Counted from the first letter of the stretch, positions 1-8,977 are shown. The stretch is DNA of 64,000 nt from an uncultured Lachnospiraceae bacterium (GCA_900319245.1 ONNQ01000012.1:18550-82549); one strand, 5' to 3'. The notes: generated from the sequence alone by a model not told the origin. Numbers and translations are program-made.

Positions 1-2
1 TC

Positions 3-1802
3 GGCAGGGACTTTCAGAAGCTGGTCATGTACATCATTTTGTCGCTGGCGGTGACGGCCGGCGCCAACCTGATCGGCGTCGCGGAGAGCTACCTCAACAC
101 CTGGATCGCACAGCATATCACCTTCGATATGCGCAATCAGATGTACCGCCATCTGCAGAATATGTCTCAGCGCTTTTTTACGTCCAACAACCAGGGCGAT
201 ATCATCACGCGTATGACCAGTGACATCGACGGGGTCAAAACCGTGATCACCAACACGTTCGCCAATATCCTGTCCAACGTAATTACGCTGGTCGTCGCAC
301 TGGTGGCCATGTATCAGAAAAACTGGATTTTGGCAACAGTAGGCATTATTATCGTGCCCTTGTTCACGCTCCCCACCCGGAAAGCGGGACAGAAGCGCTG
401 GAGTCTCACCCGGGAGGCGCAGGCCTGCAACGATGAGATCAACGGAATTCTGAACGAGACCATGTCTGTCAGCGGTCAGACGCTGGTCAAGCTCTTCTGC
501 AAGGAGGAGTTCGAGTACAAGCGCTATGAGGACGCCAACCGCAGGATGATCGATCTCAATGTGAAAGAGAGCATGGCCGGCAGATGGTTCCGGGTGGTCC
601 TCACGACGATCACCAGCGTGGGACCGATGCTTCTGTATCTGGTGGGCGGAATTCTGATGCTGCGCTATAACTCCGATCTGACGGTCGGCGATATCACGGT
701 TCTGGTCGCCCTGCTGGGCAGGATGTACGGACCTGTCAATTCTCTGCTCAATATTCAGGTGGACTGGATGCGGTCCATGGCGATGTTCTCGAGGATCTTT
801 GAATATTTTGACATGCCGATCGAAATCGAGAACGCGCCGGATGCGATCGTTCCCGACCATGCGGAAGGAAATGTCGAATTCCGTCATGTCTATTTCCATT
901 ACGATCCCTCCAGGCAGATCCTCAAAGATGTGAGCTTTACGCTGGAGAGCGGGCACAGTATCGCAATCGTGGGGCCGTCCGGCTCCGGCAAGAGCACGCT
1001 GGTAAACCTGATTCCGCGTCTGTATGACACGGTGCATGGCGAAGTGTTCTTTGATGGCATTGATGTGAGGAAGCTGGATCTTTCATTTCTGCGCGGCAAT
1101 ATCGGCGTTGTGACCCAGGATACCTATCTCTTCAACGGCACGATCCGAGACAACCTTCTCTACGTAAAGCCGGAGGCGACCGAAGCGGAGCTGATCGACG
1201 CCTGCGAGCGGGCCAATATATACGACTTCATTTCCAACCAGCCGGAGGGGCTGGATACCATGGTCGGAAACCGCGGCCTCAAGCTCTCAGGCGGTGAGAA
1301 GCAGCGCCTGTCGATCGCGCGCGTGCTGCTCAGAGACCCGGCGCTTCTGATCTTTGACGAGGCGACCTCCGCCCTGGATTCCATATCGGAGCGCAAGATC
1401 CAGGATGCCATCGATCCACTGGTGTCATCCAGAACCAGTATCCTGATCGCCCACAGGCTCTCTACGATCCTGGCAGCGGATGAAATTCTGGTGATCAAGG
1501 ACGGCGAGATCGCAGAACGCGGCAAGCACAAGGATCTGGTCAAGGCGGGCGGCGTCTACACAGAGCTCTATGAGACCCAGTTCAAGGGCGCAATGGAACT
1601 GCCGGCGGAGGAGCCGGAGCCCGAGGAACCGATTGGATGGGATGGCGGCGGCTCGTACGGCGGTCCCCACAGGGTGCGCAGGAGGGCGGCAGAGGCGCGC
1701 GCCGAGAGAGAACGCGAGCTGGAGGAAGAGATCAGGATCTACGGAGATCCCTATGAGGAGTATCGGGAAGAGATGCTCAGAAGGAAAGGGGAGAACTGCT
1801 GA
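3..1802 (+). CDS. ABC transporter ATP-binding/permease protein (5' end outside window)
   Basis: Half-transporter of the exporter-type ABC family, which dimerises to move a substrate across the cytoplasmic membrane using ATP. The frame is open to the window edge, so the first membrane helices lie upstream; 3 is the first complete codon and the ATG at 27 is internal. Counting from that ATG, the membrane domain runs to about residue 255, followed by Walker A GPSGSGKST (~315), signature LSGGEKQR (~420), Walker B LLIFDEATSALD (~440) and the H-loop IAHRLST. About 65 residues follow the nucleotide-binding domain, first Gly/Pro-rich and then Arg/Glu-rich, and are not part of the known fold. Exporters of this kind often come as two adjacent genes, so the partner may lie just upstream. 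The substrate cannot be told. Confidence 0.93.
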   Translation, partial: GRDFQKLVMYIILSLAVTAGANLIGVAESYLNTWIAQHITFDMRNQMYRHLQNMSQRFFTSNNQGDIITRMTSDIDGVKTVITNTFANILSNVITLVVALVAMYQKNWILATVGIIIVPLFTLPTRKAGQKRWSLTREAQACNDEINGILNETMSVSGQTLVKLFCKEEFEYKRYEDANRRMIDLNVKESMAGRWFRVVLTTITSVGPMLLYLVGGILMLRYNSDLTVGDITVLVALLGRMYGPVNSLLNIQVDWMRSMAMFSRIFEYFDMPIEIENAPDAIVPDHAEGNVEFRHVYFHYDPSRQILKDVSFTLESGHSIAIVGPSGSGKSTLVNLIPRLYDTVHGEVFFDGIDVRKLDLSFLRGNIGVVTQDTYLFNGTIRDNLLYVKPEATEAELIDACERANIYDFISNQPEGLDTMVGNRGLKLSGGEKQRLSIARVLLRDPALLIFDEATSALDSISERKIQDAIDPLVSSRTSILIAHRLSTILAADEILVIKDGEIAERGKHKDLVKAGGVYTELYETQFKGAMELPAEEPEPEEPIGWDGGGSYGGPHRVRRRAAEARAERERELEEEIRIYGDPYEEYREEMLRRKGENC

Positions 1803-1969
1803 CCCGGATTATAAGAGTGCGGGCTGAGAAAGGTCTGTTGACGAATGAAGACTGCTGCGCGTGAGCGATGGTCAAAACGGAGAGTAAAACTTCGGCCGAC
1901 TATTATCGTCTGTGAGTACATCACCTTTGCGGATCTGTAGAGGTAGATGACAAAACAAAGGAAAGATGC

Positions 1970-3454
1970 ATGAGCAGAGAAAGAAACGCAAACCGAACAC
2001 GGATCTTTGAAGAGGCCCCCATCGCGCAGGCTGTGTTTACTATGGCCATTCCGACCATCATCACGCAGCTGATCAATATCGTCTATAATTTCGCGGACGC
2101 CTGGTACGTGGGCAGGACGGGGAGCGCGGCCATGATGGCGGCGCTTTCGGTGAGTCTGCCGATCTTTATCATTATTCAGGCACTGGCCAATCTGTTTGGC
2201 ATAGGCGGCTCCAGCGCGATTTCCAGAGCCCTCGGCAGGAAAGATACGGTGAGAGCCCGCAGGATCTTTGCCTTCAGCCTGTATGGCGGCTTGTTCGCGG
2301 CGATTGTATATGCATTCGTTGTGTTTTGGGCCCGCCCTCTGATGATTCCTTTGATCGGCGGCAGCTTGGATTCCTACCCTTACATCTACGACTACATGTT
2401 CTGGACTATGGTTGTGGGGGCGATTCCGACCCTCGGCAATGCTCTGTGCGGACATCTGGTTCGCTCGATCGGTGCGGCCAGGGAGGCCGGATTTGGCATG
2501 TCTATGGGCGGCGTTCTCAATATCATTCTGGATCCGATTTTCATGTTTGTGCTGCTTCCGCCCGGTATGGAAGTTACGGGTGCGGCGGTTGCCACTTGCC
2601 TGTCTAACACGGCAGCGCTTGTATATTTTGGTATTTATCTTTACAGACATCGGGACAATCCGGTATTTACGTTCTCTCCGGCAGATGTGACCCTTGCGGA
2701 GGATATTCCCGGAGAAGTCTTCTCCATCGGCACAGCGGCGGCCTTACAGACATTTCTGGCTATGGTCTCCAATATATTCGCAAACAAGCTTGTCGTAGAG
2801 TACGGCAGCGCAGCAGTGGCCGGCATGGGCATTGCCAAGAAGGTGAATATGATCGCTTTCAACACCACTATGGGACTGACGCAGGGCGTGCTTCCTCTGA
2901 TTGCCTACAACTACGGCGCAAAAAAGCATGTGCGGATGGAACAGGTGATCCGCTTTACGGCAGCAGTTGCGCTGGGCTATACGACCTGTTGCACAATCCT
3001 TTTCAGACTGTTCGCAAGACAACTGATCACTTTCTTTATCAATGAACCGGCGTCTGTCGAATTCGGGACACAGTTCCTGCGGGTCATCGCGTTTGCGGCG
3101 CCTCTGTGCGCACTCTCGTATATGGCCAATACCATTTTCCAGGCGGCAGGAAAGCGCAAGTATTCGTTGGCGCTTTCCACCATGCGTAAGGGCGTCGTCG
3201 ACATTCCGGCTATGATCCTTTTCAAGATGCTGATGGGACTAAGCGGCGTCACGTGGGCGACCCCGTTTGCAGAGGTCACGTCGGCGGTGACGGCAGCGGT
3301 ACTGTATCTGAGATTTAGGAAGCAGCTGGGGGAGGCGAAGAGTGGGGGCAACGGTGCTGTTGATGCTGTATCTGAGCTTCAGGAAGCAGCTGGGGCTGCG
3401 AAGCGCAGCGGCAGCGGTGAGGATAGCGGTGTAAGTGAGATGATAGAAGAATAG
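1970..3454 (+). CDS. MATE family efflux transporter
   Basis: Multidrug and toxic compound extrusion protein of 494 residues with about twelve hydrophobic segments in two similar halves; the family exports cationic drugs or metabolites using an H+ or Na+ gradient. The N-terminal stretch IAQAVFTMAIPTIITQLIN is typical. The ATG follows an AAAGGAAAG ribosome site. The last ~45 residues, after LYLRFRKQLGEA, are Gly/Ser/Glu-rich and not membrane-like; they arise from a 64-bp tandem duplication that is read in a shifted frame (3302 and 3366 starts). The substrate is unknown, and the preceding ABC exporter may or may not be co-transcribed, given the 167-bp gap. Confidence 0.92.
   Translation: MSRERNANRTRIFEEAPIAQAVFTMAIPTIITQLINIVYNFADAWYVGRTGSAAMMAALSVSLPIFIIIQALANLFGIGGSSAISRALGRKDTVRARRIFAFSLYGGLFAAIVYAFVVFWARPLMIPLIGGSLDSYPYIYDYMFWTMVVGAIPTLGNALCGHLVRSIGAAREAGFGMSMGGVLNIILDPIFMFVLLPPGMEVTGAAVATCLSNTAALVYFGIYLYRHRDNPVFTFSPADVTLAEDIPGEVFSIGTAAALQTFLAMVSNIFANKLVVEYGSAAVAGMGIAKKVNMIAFNTTMGLTQGVLPLIAYNYGAKKHVRMEQVIRFTAAVALGYTTCCTILFRLFARQLITFFINEPASVEFGTQFLRVIAFAAPLCALSYMANTIFQAAGKRKYSLALSTMRKGVVDIPAMILFKMLMGLSGVTWATPFAEVTSAVTAAVLYLRFRKQLGEAKSGGNGAVDAVSELQEAAGAAKRSGSGEDSGVSEMIEE
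3302..3428 (+). repeat. 64-bp tandem duplication at the 3' end of the MATE gene
   Basis: CTGTATCTGAG starts at 3302 and again at 3366, and each copy continues with a closely similar AGGAAGCAGCTGGGG stretch. The period of 64 is not a multiple of three, so the second copy is read as AVSELQEAAG instead of LYLRFRKQLG. Confidence 0.85.
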
Positions 3455-3499
3455 TATGGGGAGAGGAAGTATAATAGATGAGCTGAGTACCCCGAGAAA

Positions 3500-3995
3500 T
3501 GCCGATTAGGTACAGGAGAGTGATTTCTTGCAATTGTGCCCCATGGATTGACGATTAGTGTAGCCCGGGAAATGCCGATTAGGTACAGGAGAGTGATTTC
3601 TTGCGATTGTTCCCCATGGATTTCTGGACTTTTAGGTACAGAAGGTCGATATCAAGCGAGTGTATCCCAATTTTTCTGGACGCAACAAGAATTTTAGGTA
3701 CAGACGGCAGGTTTTTAGTAATTGTACTACAATGAGCCGATAAATCTTGGAGTACAAACGAAGGAAAAGCCTTCTCTGTGCCTAAAACGCAGAAAGGGAG
3801 CAAAAATGTTGGAGAACAAATGTAAGAAAAGCCTGCGCTGTACCTAAACAGTAGAAAGCGAGTGAAAGCGTTGGAGAACAAATGTAAGAAAAGTGCTCGC
3901 AGTACCTAAACTACAGATGGCAAGTGAGAATTTGCAGAAAGCGAGAGAAAACGTTGGGGAACAAATGTAATAAAGTGTTCGCTGTACCTAAAAAC
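3500..3995. repeat. Eight-copy inverted repeat array between convergent genes
   Basis: Four forward copies begin with AGGTACAG at 3508, 3581, 3634 and 3696. Four reverse-complement copies end with CTGTACCT-type sequence at 3776, 3838, 3900 and 3982. Read in one orientation, the unit is TTTAGGTACAG, about eight variable bases, then a T-rich stretch, then TTGTTCCCCAA. Forward copies 1 and 2 are the most alike and copy F4 is the most degenerate. Spacing is irregular (53-82 bp), so this is not CRISPR. The whole gene-free block 3455-4100 is explained by this array and the terminator at 4000; I see no convincing gene in it. Confidence 0.8.
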
Positions 3996-3999
3996 AAAA

Positions 4000-4025
4000 G
4001 ACGCCGCACCGCGCGGCGTCTTTTT
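4000..4025. terminator. Bidirectional intrinsic terminator
   Basis: An 8-bp stem GACGCCGC/GCGGCGTC with a 5-base loop is followed by TTTTT on the + strand. It is preceded by an A-rich run that gives CTTTTGTTTT on the - strand. It lies between the convergent MATE and NhaC genes and can end both transcripts. Confidence 0.85.
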
Positions 4026-4100
4026 AATGAGCTAATACAAGCTGAAACCCGGCCTAAAAGTGCAAACCGGTATACAAGCTGCAAACCGGTATCAACGTTA

Positions 4101-5708
4101 TTACGCGTTCTCGCTGGCCGCCCGTCTGGACAGGATGTACATGACGACGATCAGGAGCACCAGACCGAACAGCAGGGACAGGAACACGTTTTTGAACAGG
4201 CCCGCTACGATGTAGGTGATCGCGGAGATCGCGGCACAAGTCATCGCGTAAGGGATCTGCGTGGATACGTGGTTCAAGTGATTGCACTGCGCACCGGCGG
4301 ACGACATGATGGTCGTATCGGAGATAGGGGAGCAGTGGTCGCCGCAGACAGCGCCTGCCATACAAGCGGACATGGCGATGATCATGAGCTGATAGTCAGT
4401 GTTCTGGAAGCAGGCAACGACGATCGGGATCAGGATACCGAAGGTTCCCCAGCTGGTTCCGGTCGCGAAGGAAAGACCGACAGCGATCAGGAAGATGATG
4501 AAGGGGAGAAGTCCGGCAAAGCTGGCCGCCTTGTTCTGAATGATGTAGGCGACGAATTCCTTAGCGCCGAGGCTGTCTGTCATGGCCTTGAGGGACCACG
4601 CGAAGGTCAGGATCAGGATAGCGGGAACCATCTGCTTGAAGCCTTCCGGGATGCACTCCATGATGGAGGAGAAATCCAGAGACTTGCGGAACATATAGAA
4701 GAACATGGTCAGAACCATCGCGCAGAAGGAACCGAGCACCAGGCCTACAGAGGCGTCGGAGTTTGCGAAGGACTCGATGAAGCTTGTCCCTTCGAAGAAA
4801 CCGCCGGTGTAGATCATGCCGATGACACAGCCGATGACCAGCGTGATGATCGGGAAGAGCATGTCGATGACTTTCCCTTCTGTAGGAATCTTGGAATTAT
4901 CGACGTTCGCGTAAGGGCGATCCTCGGTGGTGTACAGGTCGCCATACTGCAGTGCGTTGTACTCATGCTTGTACATGGGACCGTACTCGATCTTCATGAC
5001 GACCATCAGGATCATCATAGCGATCGTGAACAGCGCATAGTAGTTGTAGGGAATAGACTTGATAAAGAGGCTGATTCCATTCTCGCCCTCAACAAAGCCG
5101 GATACTGCGGCAGCCCAGGAGGAGATCGGCGCAATGATGCAGACAGGAGCCGCTGTTGCGTCGATCAAGTAAGCGAGCTTCGCACGGGAGATCTTGTGTT
5201 TGTCGGTGACGGGACGCATAACGCTGCCGACTGTCAGGCAGTTGAAGTAGTCGTCGATGAAGATCAGGCAGCCAAGGCCGATCGTTGCGAGCTGCGCGCC
5301 TTCTCTGGATTTGATTTTCTCGGACGCCCAGTTGCCGAAGGCAGCGCTGCCGCCGGTGCGGTTCATGAGCTGGACCATGATGCCCAGAATGACCAGGAAT
5401 ACCAGAATGCCCATGTTATAGGAGTCGGAGAGAACCGCGATGACGCCGTCGTTAAAGATGTGGGTCAGTGTTCCCTCGAAATTATAACCCGAGTAGAGCA
5501 GCGCACCGGTAATGATACCGATGAACAGAGAGCTGTACACCTCCTTTGTGATCAGCGCCAGCGCGATGGCGATCACGGGAGGAACCAGAGACCAGAAGGT
5601 CTGCTGCACCGAATCCGCGTTGGTCACAAAGGCCATGGCCACGATGAGCAGGATCACAATGAACATTGCGACCACTGAAACAGAGATTTTCGAATCATTC
5701 TTTTGCAT
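4101..5708 (-). CDS. nhaC: Na+/H+ antiporter NhaC family protein
   Basis: Polytopic membrane antiporter of 535 residues exchanging Na+ (or an organic acid such as malate/lactate in some members) for H+. Family marks include GLSFATGTSWGTFG near residue 430 and the Cys/His-rich GDHCSPISDTTIMSS segment. The start at 5708 follows GGAGGGG; the frame continues 19 codons upstream, but that part overlaps the promoter. A good sigma-A type promoter lies at 5751-5779. The gene is divergent from nth and convergent with the MATE gene. Which ion or acid it carries cannot be decided from sequence. Confidence 0.92.
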   Translation of the reverse strand: MQKNDSKISVSVVAMFIVILLIVAMAFVTNADSVQQTFWSLVPPVIAIALALITKEVYSSLFIGIITGALLYSGYNFEGTLTHIFNDGVIAVLSDSYNMGILVFLVILGIMVQLMNRTGGSAAFGNWASEKIKSREGAQLATIGLGCLIFIDDYFNCLTVGSVMRPVTDKHKISRAKLAYLIDATAAPVCIIAPISSWAAAVSGFVEGENGISLFIKSIPYNYYALFTIAMMILMVVMKIEYGPMYKHEYNALQYGDLYTTEDRPYANVDNSKIPTEGKVIDMLFPIITLVIGCVIGMIYTGGFFEGTSFIESFANSDASVGLVLGSFCAMVLTMFFYMFRKSLDFSSIMECIPEGFKQMVPAILILTFAWSLKAMTDSLGAKEFVAYIIQNKAASFAGLLPFIIFLIAVGLSFATGTSWGTFGILIPIVVACFQNTDYQLMIIAMSACMAGAVCGDHCSPISDTTIMSSAGAQCNHLNHVSTQIPYAMTCAAISAITYIVAGLFKNVFLSLLFGLVLLIVVMYILSRRAASENA

Positions 5709-5750
5709 TTTTCCCCTCCAATAGTTTCTTAATAGAGTTAATACTTTAGT

Positions 5751-5779
5751 ATAGTAATACACCAAAGAGGTGAAGTCAA
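5751..5779 (-). promoter_or_regulatory. Promoter of nhaC
   Basis: On the - strand a TTGACT -35 box (5774-5779) and a TACTAT -10 box (5751-5756) are separated by 17 bp. The short palindrome ATACTTTAGTAT (5741-5752) overlaps the -10 box and could be an operator. Confidence 0.65.
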
Positions 5780-5865
5780 ATGGAGATAGTCTCTATTTTG
5801 ACAAATCCATGCATAATGTGTCAAAATACTGGCTGATACTGCCGACTATTCCGGGAAAGAAATGA

Positions 5866-6528
5866 ATGATTATGCAAACCAACTTAAATAAGAAAGAACT
5901 GGCGCTGCAAGTGATCGAGCGCCTAAAGAAAGAATACCCCGAAGCCAAGTGCACGCTGGACTATGACAAGGCCTGGCAGCTTTTGGTGAGCGTCCGCCTG
6001 GCCGCGCAATGCACGGATGCCAGAGTCGACCAGATCACGCCCCTTTTATATGCAAAGTTTCCGTCGGTCGCAGCCCTCGCCGAGACGACGGCAGAGGAGA
6101 TTGAGGAGATCGTAAGGCCCTGCGGCCTGGGGCGGAGTAAGGCAAGAGATATTAACGCCTGTATGAAGGTCCTGCATGAAAAATACAACGACAAGGTGCC
6201 GGAGACCTTCGAGGAACTGCTGGCCCTGCCGGGCGTCGGACGAAAGAGCGCCAATCTGATCATGGGCGACGTCTTTGGAAAGCCCGCGATCGTCACGGAT
6301 ACGCATTGCATCCGCCTCTGCAACCTGATCGGCCTCGTGGACGGGATCAAGGAGCCTGCCAAAGTAGAGAAGGCACTGTGGAAGATCGTGCCGCCGGAAG
6401 AAGGGAACGACCTCTGTCACCGGTTTGTGCTTCATGGCCGCGCGGTCTGTGTCGCCAGAAGGCCGCAGTGTGATGACTGCTGCTTAAAAGAGATCTGCCG
6501 CCACGCGCTGGAGCAGGAAGAAACGTGA
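5866..6528 (+). CDS. nth: Endonuclease III, DNA glycosylase/AP lyase
   Basis: Base-excision repair enzyme of 220 residues that removes oxidised pyrimidines and cuts the abasic site. The helix-hairpin-helix LPGVGRKSAN carries the catalytic Lys, and the catalytic Asp sits in VTDTHC. The C-terminus has the [4Fe-4S] spacing C-x6-C-x2-C-x5-C (from CVARRPQC). Length is normal for the family. Start choice between 5866 and 5872 is open because the ribosome site is weak. It is transcribed away from nhaC. Confidence 0.95.
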   Translation: MIMQTNLNKKELALQVIERLKKEYPEAKCTLDYDKAWQLLVSVRLAAQCTDARVDQITPLLYAKFPSVAALAETTAEEIEEIVRPCGLGRSKARDINACMKVLHEKYNDKVPETFEELLALPGVGRKSANLIMGDVFGKPAIVTDTHCIRLCNLIGLVDGIKEPAKVEKALWKIVPPEEGNDLCHRFVLHGRAVCVARRPQCDDCCLKEICRHALEQEET

Positions 6529-6604
6529 CACGTAAAGGTACTGTAAAATGAGTGCCTAAGTCTTGAACCTCATAAATGTTGAAAATGATTCATCGTTAAA
6601 ATTA

Positions 6605-6632
6605 TTTACATTCATCGAAATTAGCGTATAAT
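6605..6632 (+). promoter_or_regulatory. Promoter of the por operon
   Basis: TTTACA (6605-6610) and a perfect TATAAT (6627-6632) are separated by 16 bp in an AT-rich gap upstream of porC. Confidence 0.65.
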
Positions 6633-6708
6633 AACAAATGTCGGTGACTTAAAAGTTAAAAGAATTCACCGAAACGATGAAATGAATTCACTTTACGAGG
6701 TGCAGGCA

Positions 6709-7353
6709 ATGAAAAAGACAGTTGAGATCAGATGGCACGGAAGAGGAGGACAGGGCGCCAAGACGGCAGCGCTTCTTCTGGCGGACGTTGCGTTTAAGAC
6801 AGGCCGCTGTGTACAGGGATTTCCGGAGTACGGTCCGGAGCGTATGGGAGCCCCCATTACCGCGTTTAACCGTATTAGTGAAGACCAGATCCGCGTGCAT
6901 TCCAACATTTATGATCCCGACTACGTTGTCGTTGTCGATGAGACGCTTCTTCACTCCGTTCATGTGACGGATGGACTCAAAGAGGACGGTGCCATCATCG
7001 TCAACACCCCTCGTTCTCCAAAAGAGGTCAGAAGCCTTCTTCGCGGCTATCAGGGCAGAGTCTTCACAGTGGACGCCAGACGGATCAGCGAAGAGACGCT
7101 TGGCAGGAACTTCCCCAACACGCCCATGCTCGCTGCGACAGCAGCTGTCTGCGGCGTGATGAACCGCAAGGAATTCCTTGGAGAGATGGAAAGCTCCTTC
7201 GCACACAAATTTGCTAAGAAGCCGGAAGTGATCAAGGGAAATATGGCCGCACTCGAGATGGCCTACGATCAAGTGGAGAAGGATATGGCGAAGACGAACG
7301 TATCGCCCGTCGACCAGAAAGCAACTGCGAAACAGATGAAACAGAGCGCCTGA
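6709..7353 (+). CDS. porC: Pyruvate (2-oxoacid):ferredoxin oxidoreductase, gamma subunit
   Basis: Gamma subunit (214 residues) of the four-subunit enzyme that converts pyruvate and CoA to acetyl-CoA, CO2 and reduced ferredoxin. WHGRGGQGAKTAA near residue 8 and the EYGPERMGAPI segment are hallmarks of the gamma domain. The start at 6709 is preceded by GAGGTG at good spacing; an in-frame ATG at 6682 lacks one. A 25-residue polar C-terminal tail is longer than usual. It is the first gene of porC-porD-porA-porB, with a terminator-like hairpin between it and porD. Confidence 0.93.
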   Translation: MKKTVEIRWHGRGGQGAKTAALLLADVAFKTGRCVQGFPEYGPERMGAPITAFNRISEDQIRVHSNIYDPDYVVVVDETLLHSVHVTDGLKEDGAIIVNTPRSPKEVRSLLRGYQGRVFTVDARRISEETLGRNFPNTPMLAATAAVCGVMNRKEFLGEMESSFAHKFAKKPEVIKGNMAALEMAYDQVEKDMAKTNVSPVDQKATAKQMKQSA

Positions 7354-7384
7354 AGTTCTGCGGCGTTTTGCTCCCAGGATGTAC

Positions 7385-7414
7385 GGACCTCCGCCGGTTG
7401 ACGGAGGTCCTTTT
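7385..7414 (+). terminator. Terminator-like hairpin inside the por operon
   Basis: A 9-bp perfect stem GGACCTCCG/CGGAGGTCC with an 8-base loop is followed by TTTTAT. It falls between porC and porD and could reduce read-through or mark an mRNA end. Confidence 0.7.
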
Positions 7415-7431
7415 ATGAGGACCAGATATTA

Positions 7432-7740
7432 ATGCGAACTGATATCACTTATATAAATGAAAGATCTCCTTATACAGATCTTACAGAAGGGCTTCAGCTC
7501 TATGCCGGAGGCACCTCCCGCCTGTTTAAGACGGGGGAATGGAGAACGAATACACCGGTACTGGATCAGGACAAATGCAGGCAGTGCCTGTTATGCGCGC
7601 CTGTTTGTCCTGATTCAAGTATTCCGGTGCAGGGCGGCAGGCGGCTGGATTTTGACTACGATCACTGCAAGGGATGCGGGATCTGTGCCAAAGTATGTCC
7701 TTTCGGGGCGATTACGATGAAGGAGGGGATCGAGGCATGA
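7432..7740 (+). CDS. porD: Pyruvate:ferredoxin oxidoreductase, delta subunit (2x[4Fe-4S] ferredoxin)
   Basis: Ferredoxin-like subunit of 102 residues that passes electrons from the thiamine centre to external ferredoxin. Two cluster motifs are visible: C-x2-C-x2-C-x3-C in CRQCLLCAPVCP and the same spacing in CKGCGICAKVCP. It follows the internal hairpin and its TGA overlaps the ATG of porA (ATGA), so those two genes are translationally coupled. Confidence 0.94.
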   Translation: MRTDITYINERSPYTDLTEGLQLYAGGTSRLFKTGEWRTNTPVLDQDKCRQCLLCAPVCPDSSIPVQGGRRLDFDYDHCKGCGICAKVCPFGAITMKEGIEA

Positions 7741-8963
7741 GCATGAATGGAAGCCGGGACAGGCAGGTATGCAGCAAAGCCATACCGGAGAGAATGTCAG
7801 GCAATGAGGCTGTTTCCTATGCGATCAAGCAGGTCAATCCGGACGTCATGCCGGCGTTTCCGATCACGCCGTCTACGGAGATCCCGCAGATGGTGTCGAC
7901 CTTTATTGCGAACGGAGAGATCGATACAGCATTTATACCGGTGGAGAGTGAGCACTCCGCCATGTCGGCCGCGATCGGCGCGGAGGCTGCCGGTGCGAGA
8001 ACGATGACGGCGACGTCTTCCGCGGGCCTTGCGCTTATGTGGGAGGAACTGCTTCTGGCAGCCTCCAACAGGCTTCCCATCGTTCTGACGCTGGTCAATA
8101 GAACGCTGTCGGGGCCCATCAATATCAATTGCGACCATTCCGACGGCATGGGCGCAAGAGACACAGGATGGATCCAGATTTACGCAGAGAACAACCAGGA
8201 GGCCTATGACAATTACATCCAGGCGTTCCCAATCGCCGAGGATCCGAGGGTCCATCTGCCGGTCATGATCTGCCAGGACGGATTTATCACAAGCCACGCC
8301 GTGGAGAATATCGAACTTCTGGAAACCGAGCATGTGAGAAGATTTGTAGGGGAGTACAGACCGGAGGAATTCCTGCTCAATCCCGGAAAGCCGGTCTCTG
8401 TGGGCCCTTATGCGATCTCAGCCTATTCCATGGAAGCCAAACGTGCGCAGGAAGCTGCGATGGAGCGGGCCGGAGAGGTCATACTGGAAGTGGCGGACCG
8501 TTTCCATACTATGTCCGGCAGAGGATACGGCTTCTTTGAGGAGTACAGGACGGAGGATGCCGAGTATCTGATGGTTATCATGGGATCCGCAGCAGGTACT
8601 GCCAAAGAAGCGGTCGACGAGCTCAGAAACGAAGGGCACAAAGTCGGGATCATCAAGATCCGCGTGTTCAGGCCCTTCCCGGAGAAGGAGATTGCGGAGG
8701 CGATTCATAAAAGCGGCTGCAAGGCAGTGGCCATTATGGACCGGTGCGAGAGCTACAACGGAAATAGCGGACCGCTGGGAAGCGAGATTCCCGCCGGCCT
8801 TTACAGAAATAAAGTGATGGTCGATACGGTCAACTATATCTATGGTCTGGCAGGCCGAGATTTCACGGTGGACCATGTGAAGGACGTATTCAAGGAACTT
8901 GCACAGGTCGCGCAGGGTGCAAAACCCGCCCCGCACCACAAGTACATCGGACTTAGAGAGTGA
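7737..8963 (+). CDS. porA: Pyruvate:ferredoxin oxidoreductase, alpha subunit
   Basis: Alpha subunit of 408 residues. PAFPITPSTEIP, ESEHSAMSAAIGAEAAGART and the DHSDGMGARDTGWIQ stretch are typical of pyruvate-type (PorA) alpha subunits. The start at 7737 overlaps the porD stop and is preceded by AAGGAGGGG; the frame extends upstream into porD but that is only an overlap. Together with porB it forms the thiamine diphosphate active site. A related substrate such as 2-ketoisovalerate cannot be fully excluded from sequence. Confidence 0.93.
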   Translation: MSMNGSRDRQVCSKAIPERMSGNEAVSYAIKQVNPDVMPAFPITPSTEIPQMVSTFIANGEIDTAFIPVESEHSAMSAAIGAEAAGARTMTATSSAGLALMWEELLLAASNRLPIVLTLVNRTLSGPININCDHSDGMGARDTGWIQIYAENNQEAYDNYIQAFPIAEDPRVHLPVMICQDGFITSHAVENIELLETEHVRRFVGEYRPEEFLLNPGKPVSVGPYAISAYSMEAKRAQEAAMERAGEVILEVADRFHTMSGRGYGFFEEYRTEDAEYLMVIMGSAAGTAKEAVDELRNEGHKVGIIKIRVFRPFPEKEIAEAIHKSGCKAVAIMDRCESYNGNSGPLGSEIPAGLYRNKVMVDTVNYIYGLAGRDFTVDHVKDVFKELAQVAQGAKPAPHHKYIGLRE

Positions 8964-8977
8964 TTGGATATAGGACA

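Noticed and set aside
3579-3881. A 100-codon - strand frame within the inverted repeat array
   Set aside because: It is made of the repeat copies in both orientations and has no ribosome site; repeat copies explain it.
3500-3995. CRISPR array
   Set aside because: Units are imperfect, occur in both orientations, have irregular spacing, and no cas genes are near.
3924-5678. A 584-codon open frame on the + strand opposite nhaC
   Set aside because: Its translation is His/Asp/Gln-rich and unlike any protein; it mirrors the nhaC codons on the other strand, where the family motifs are clear.
5798-5819. Promoter for nth made of TTGACA and TAATGT
   Set aside because: The spacing is only 10 bp, far too short for a sigma-A promoter.
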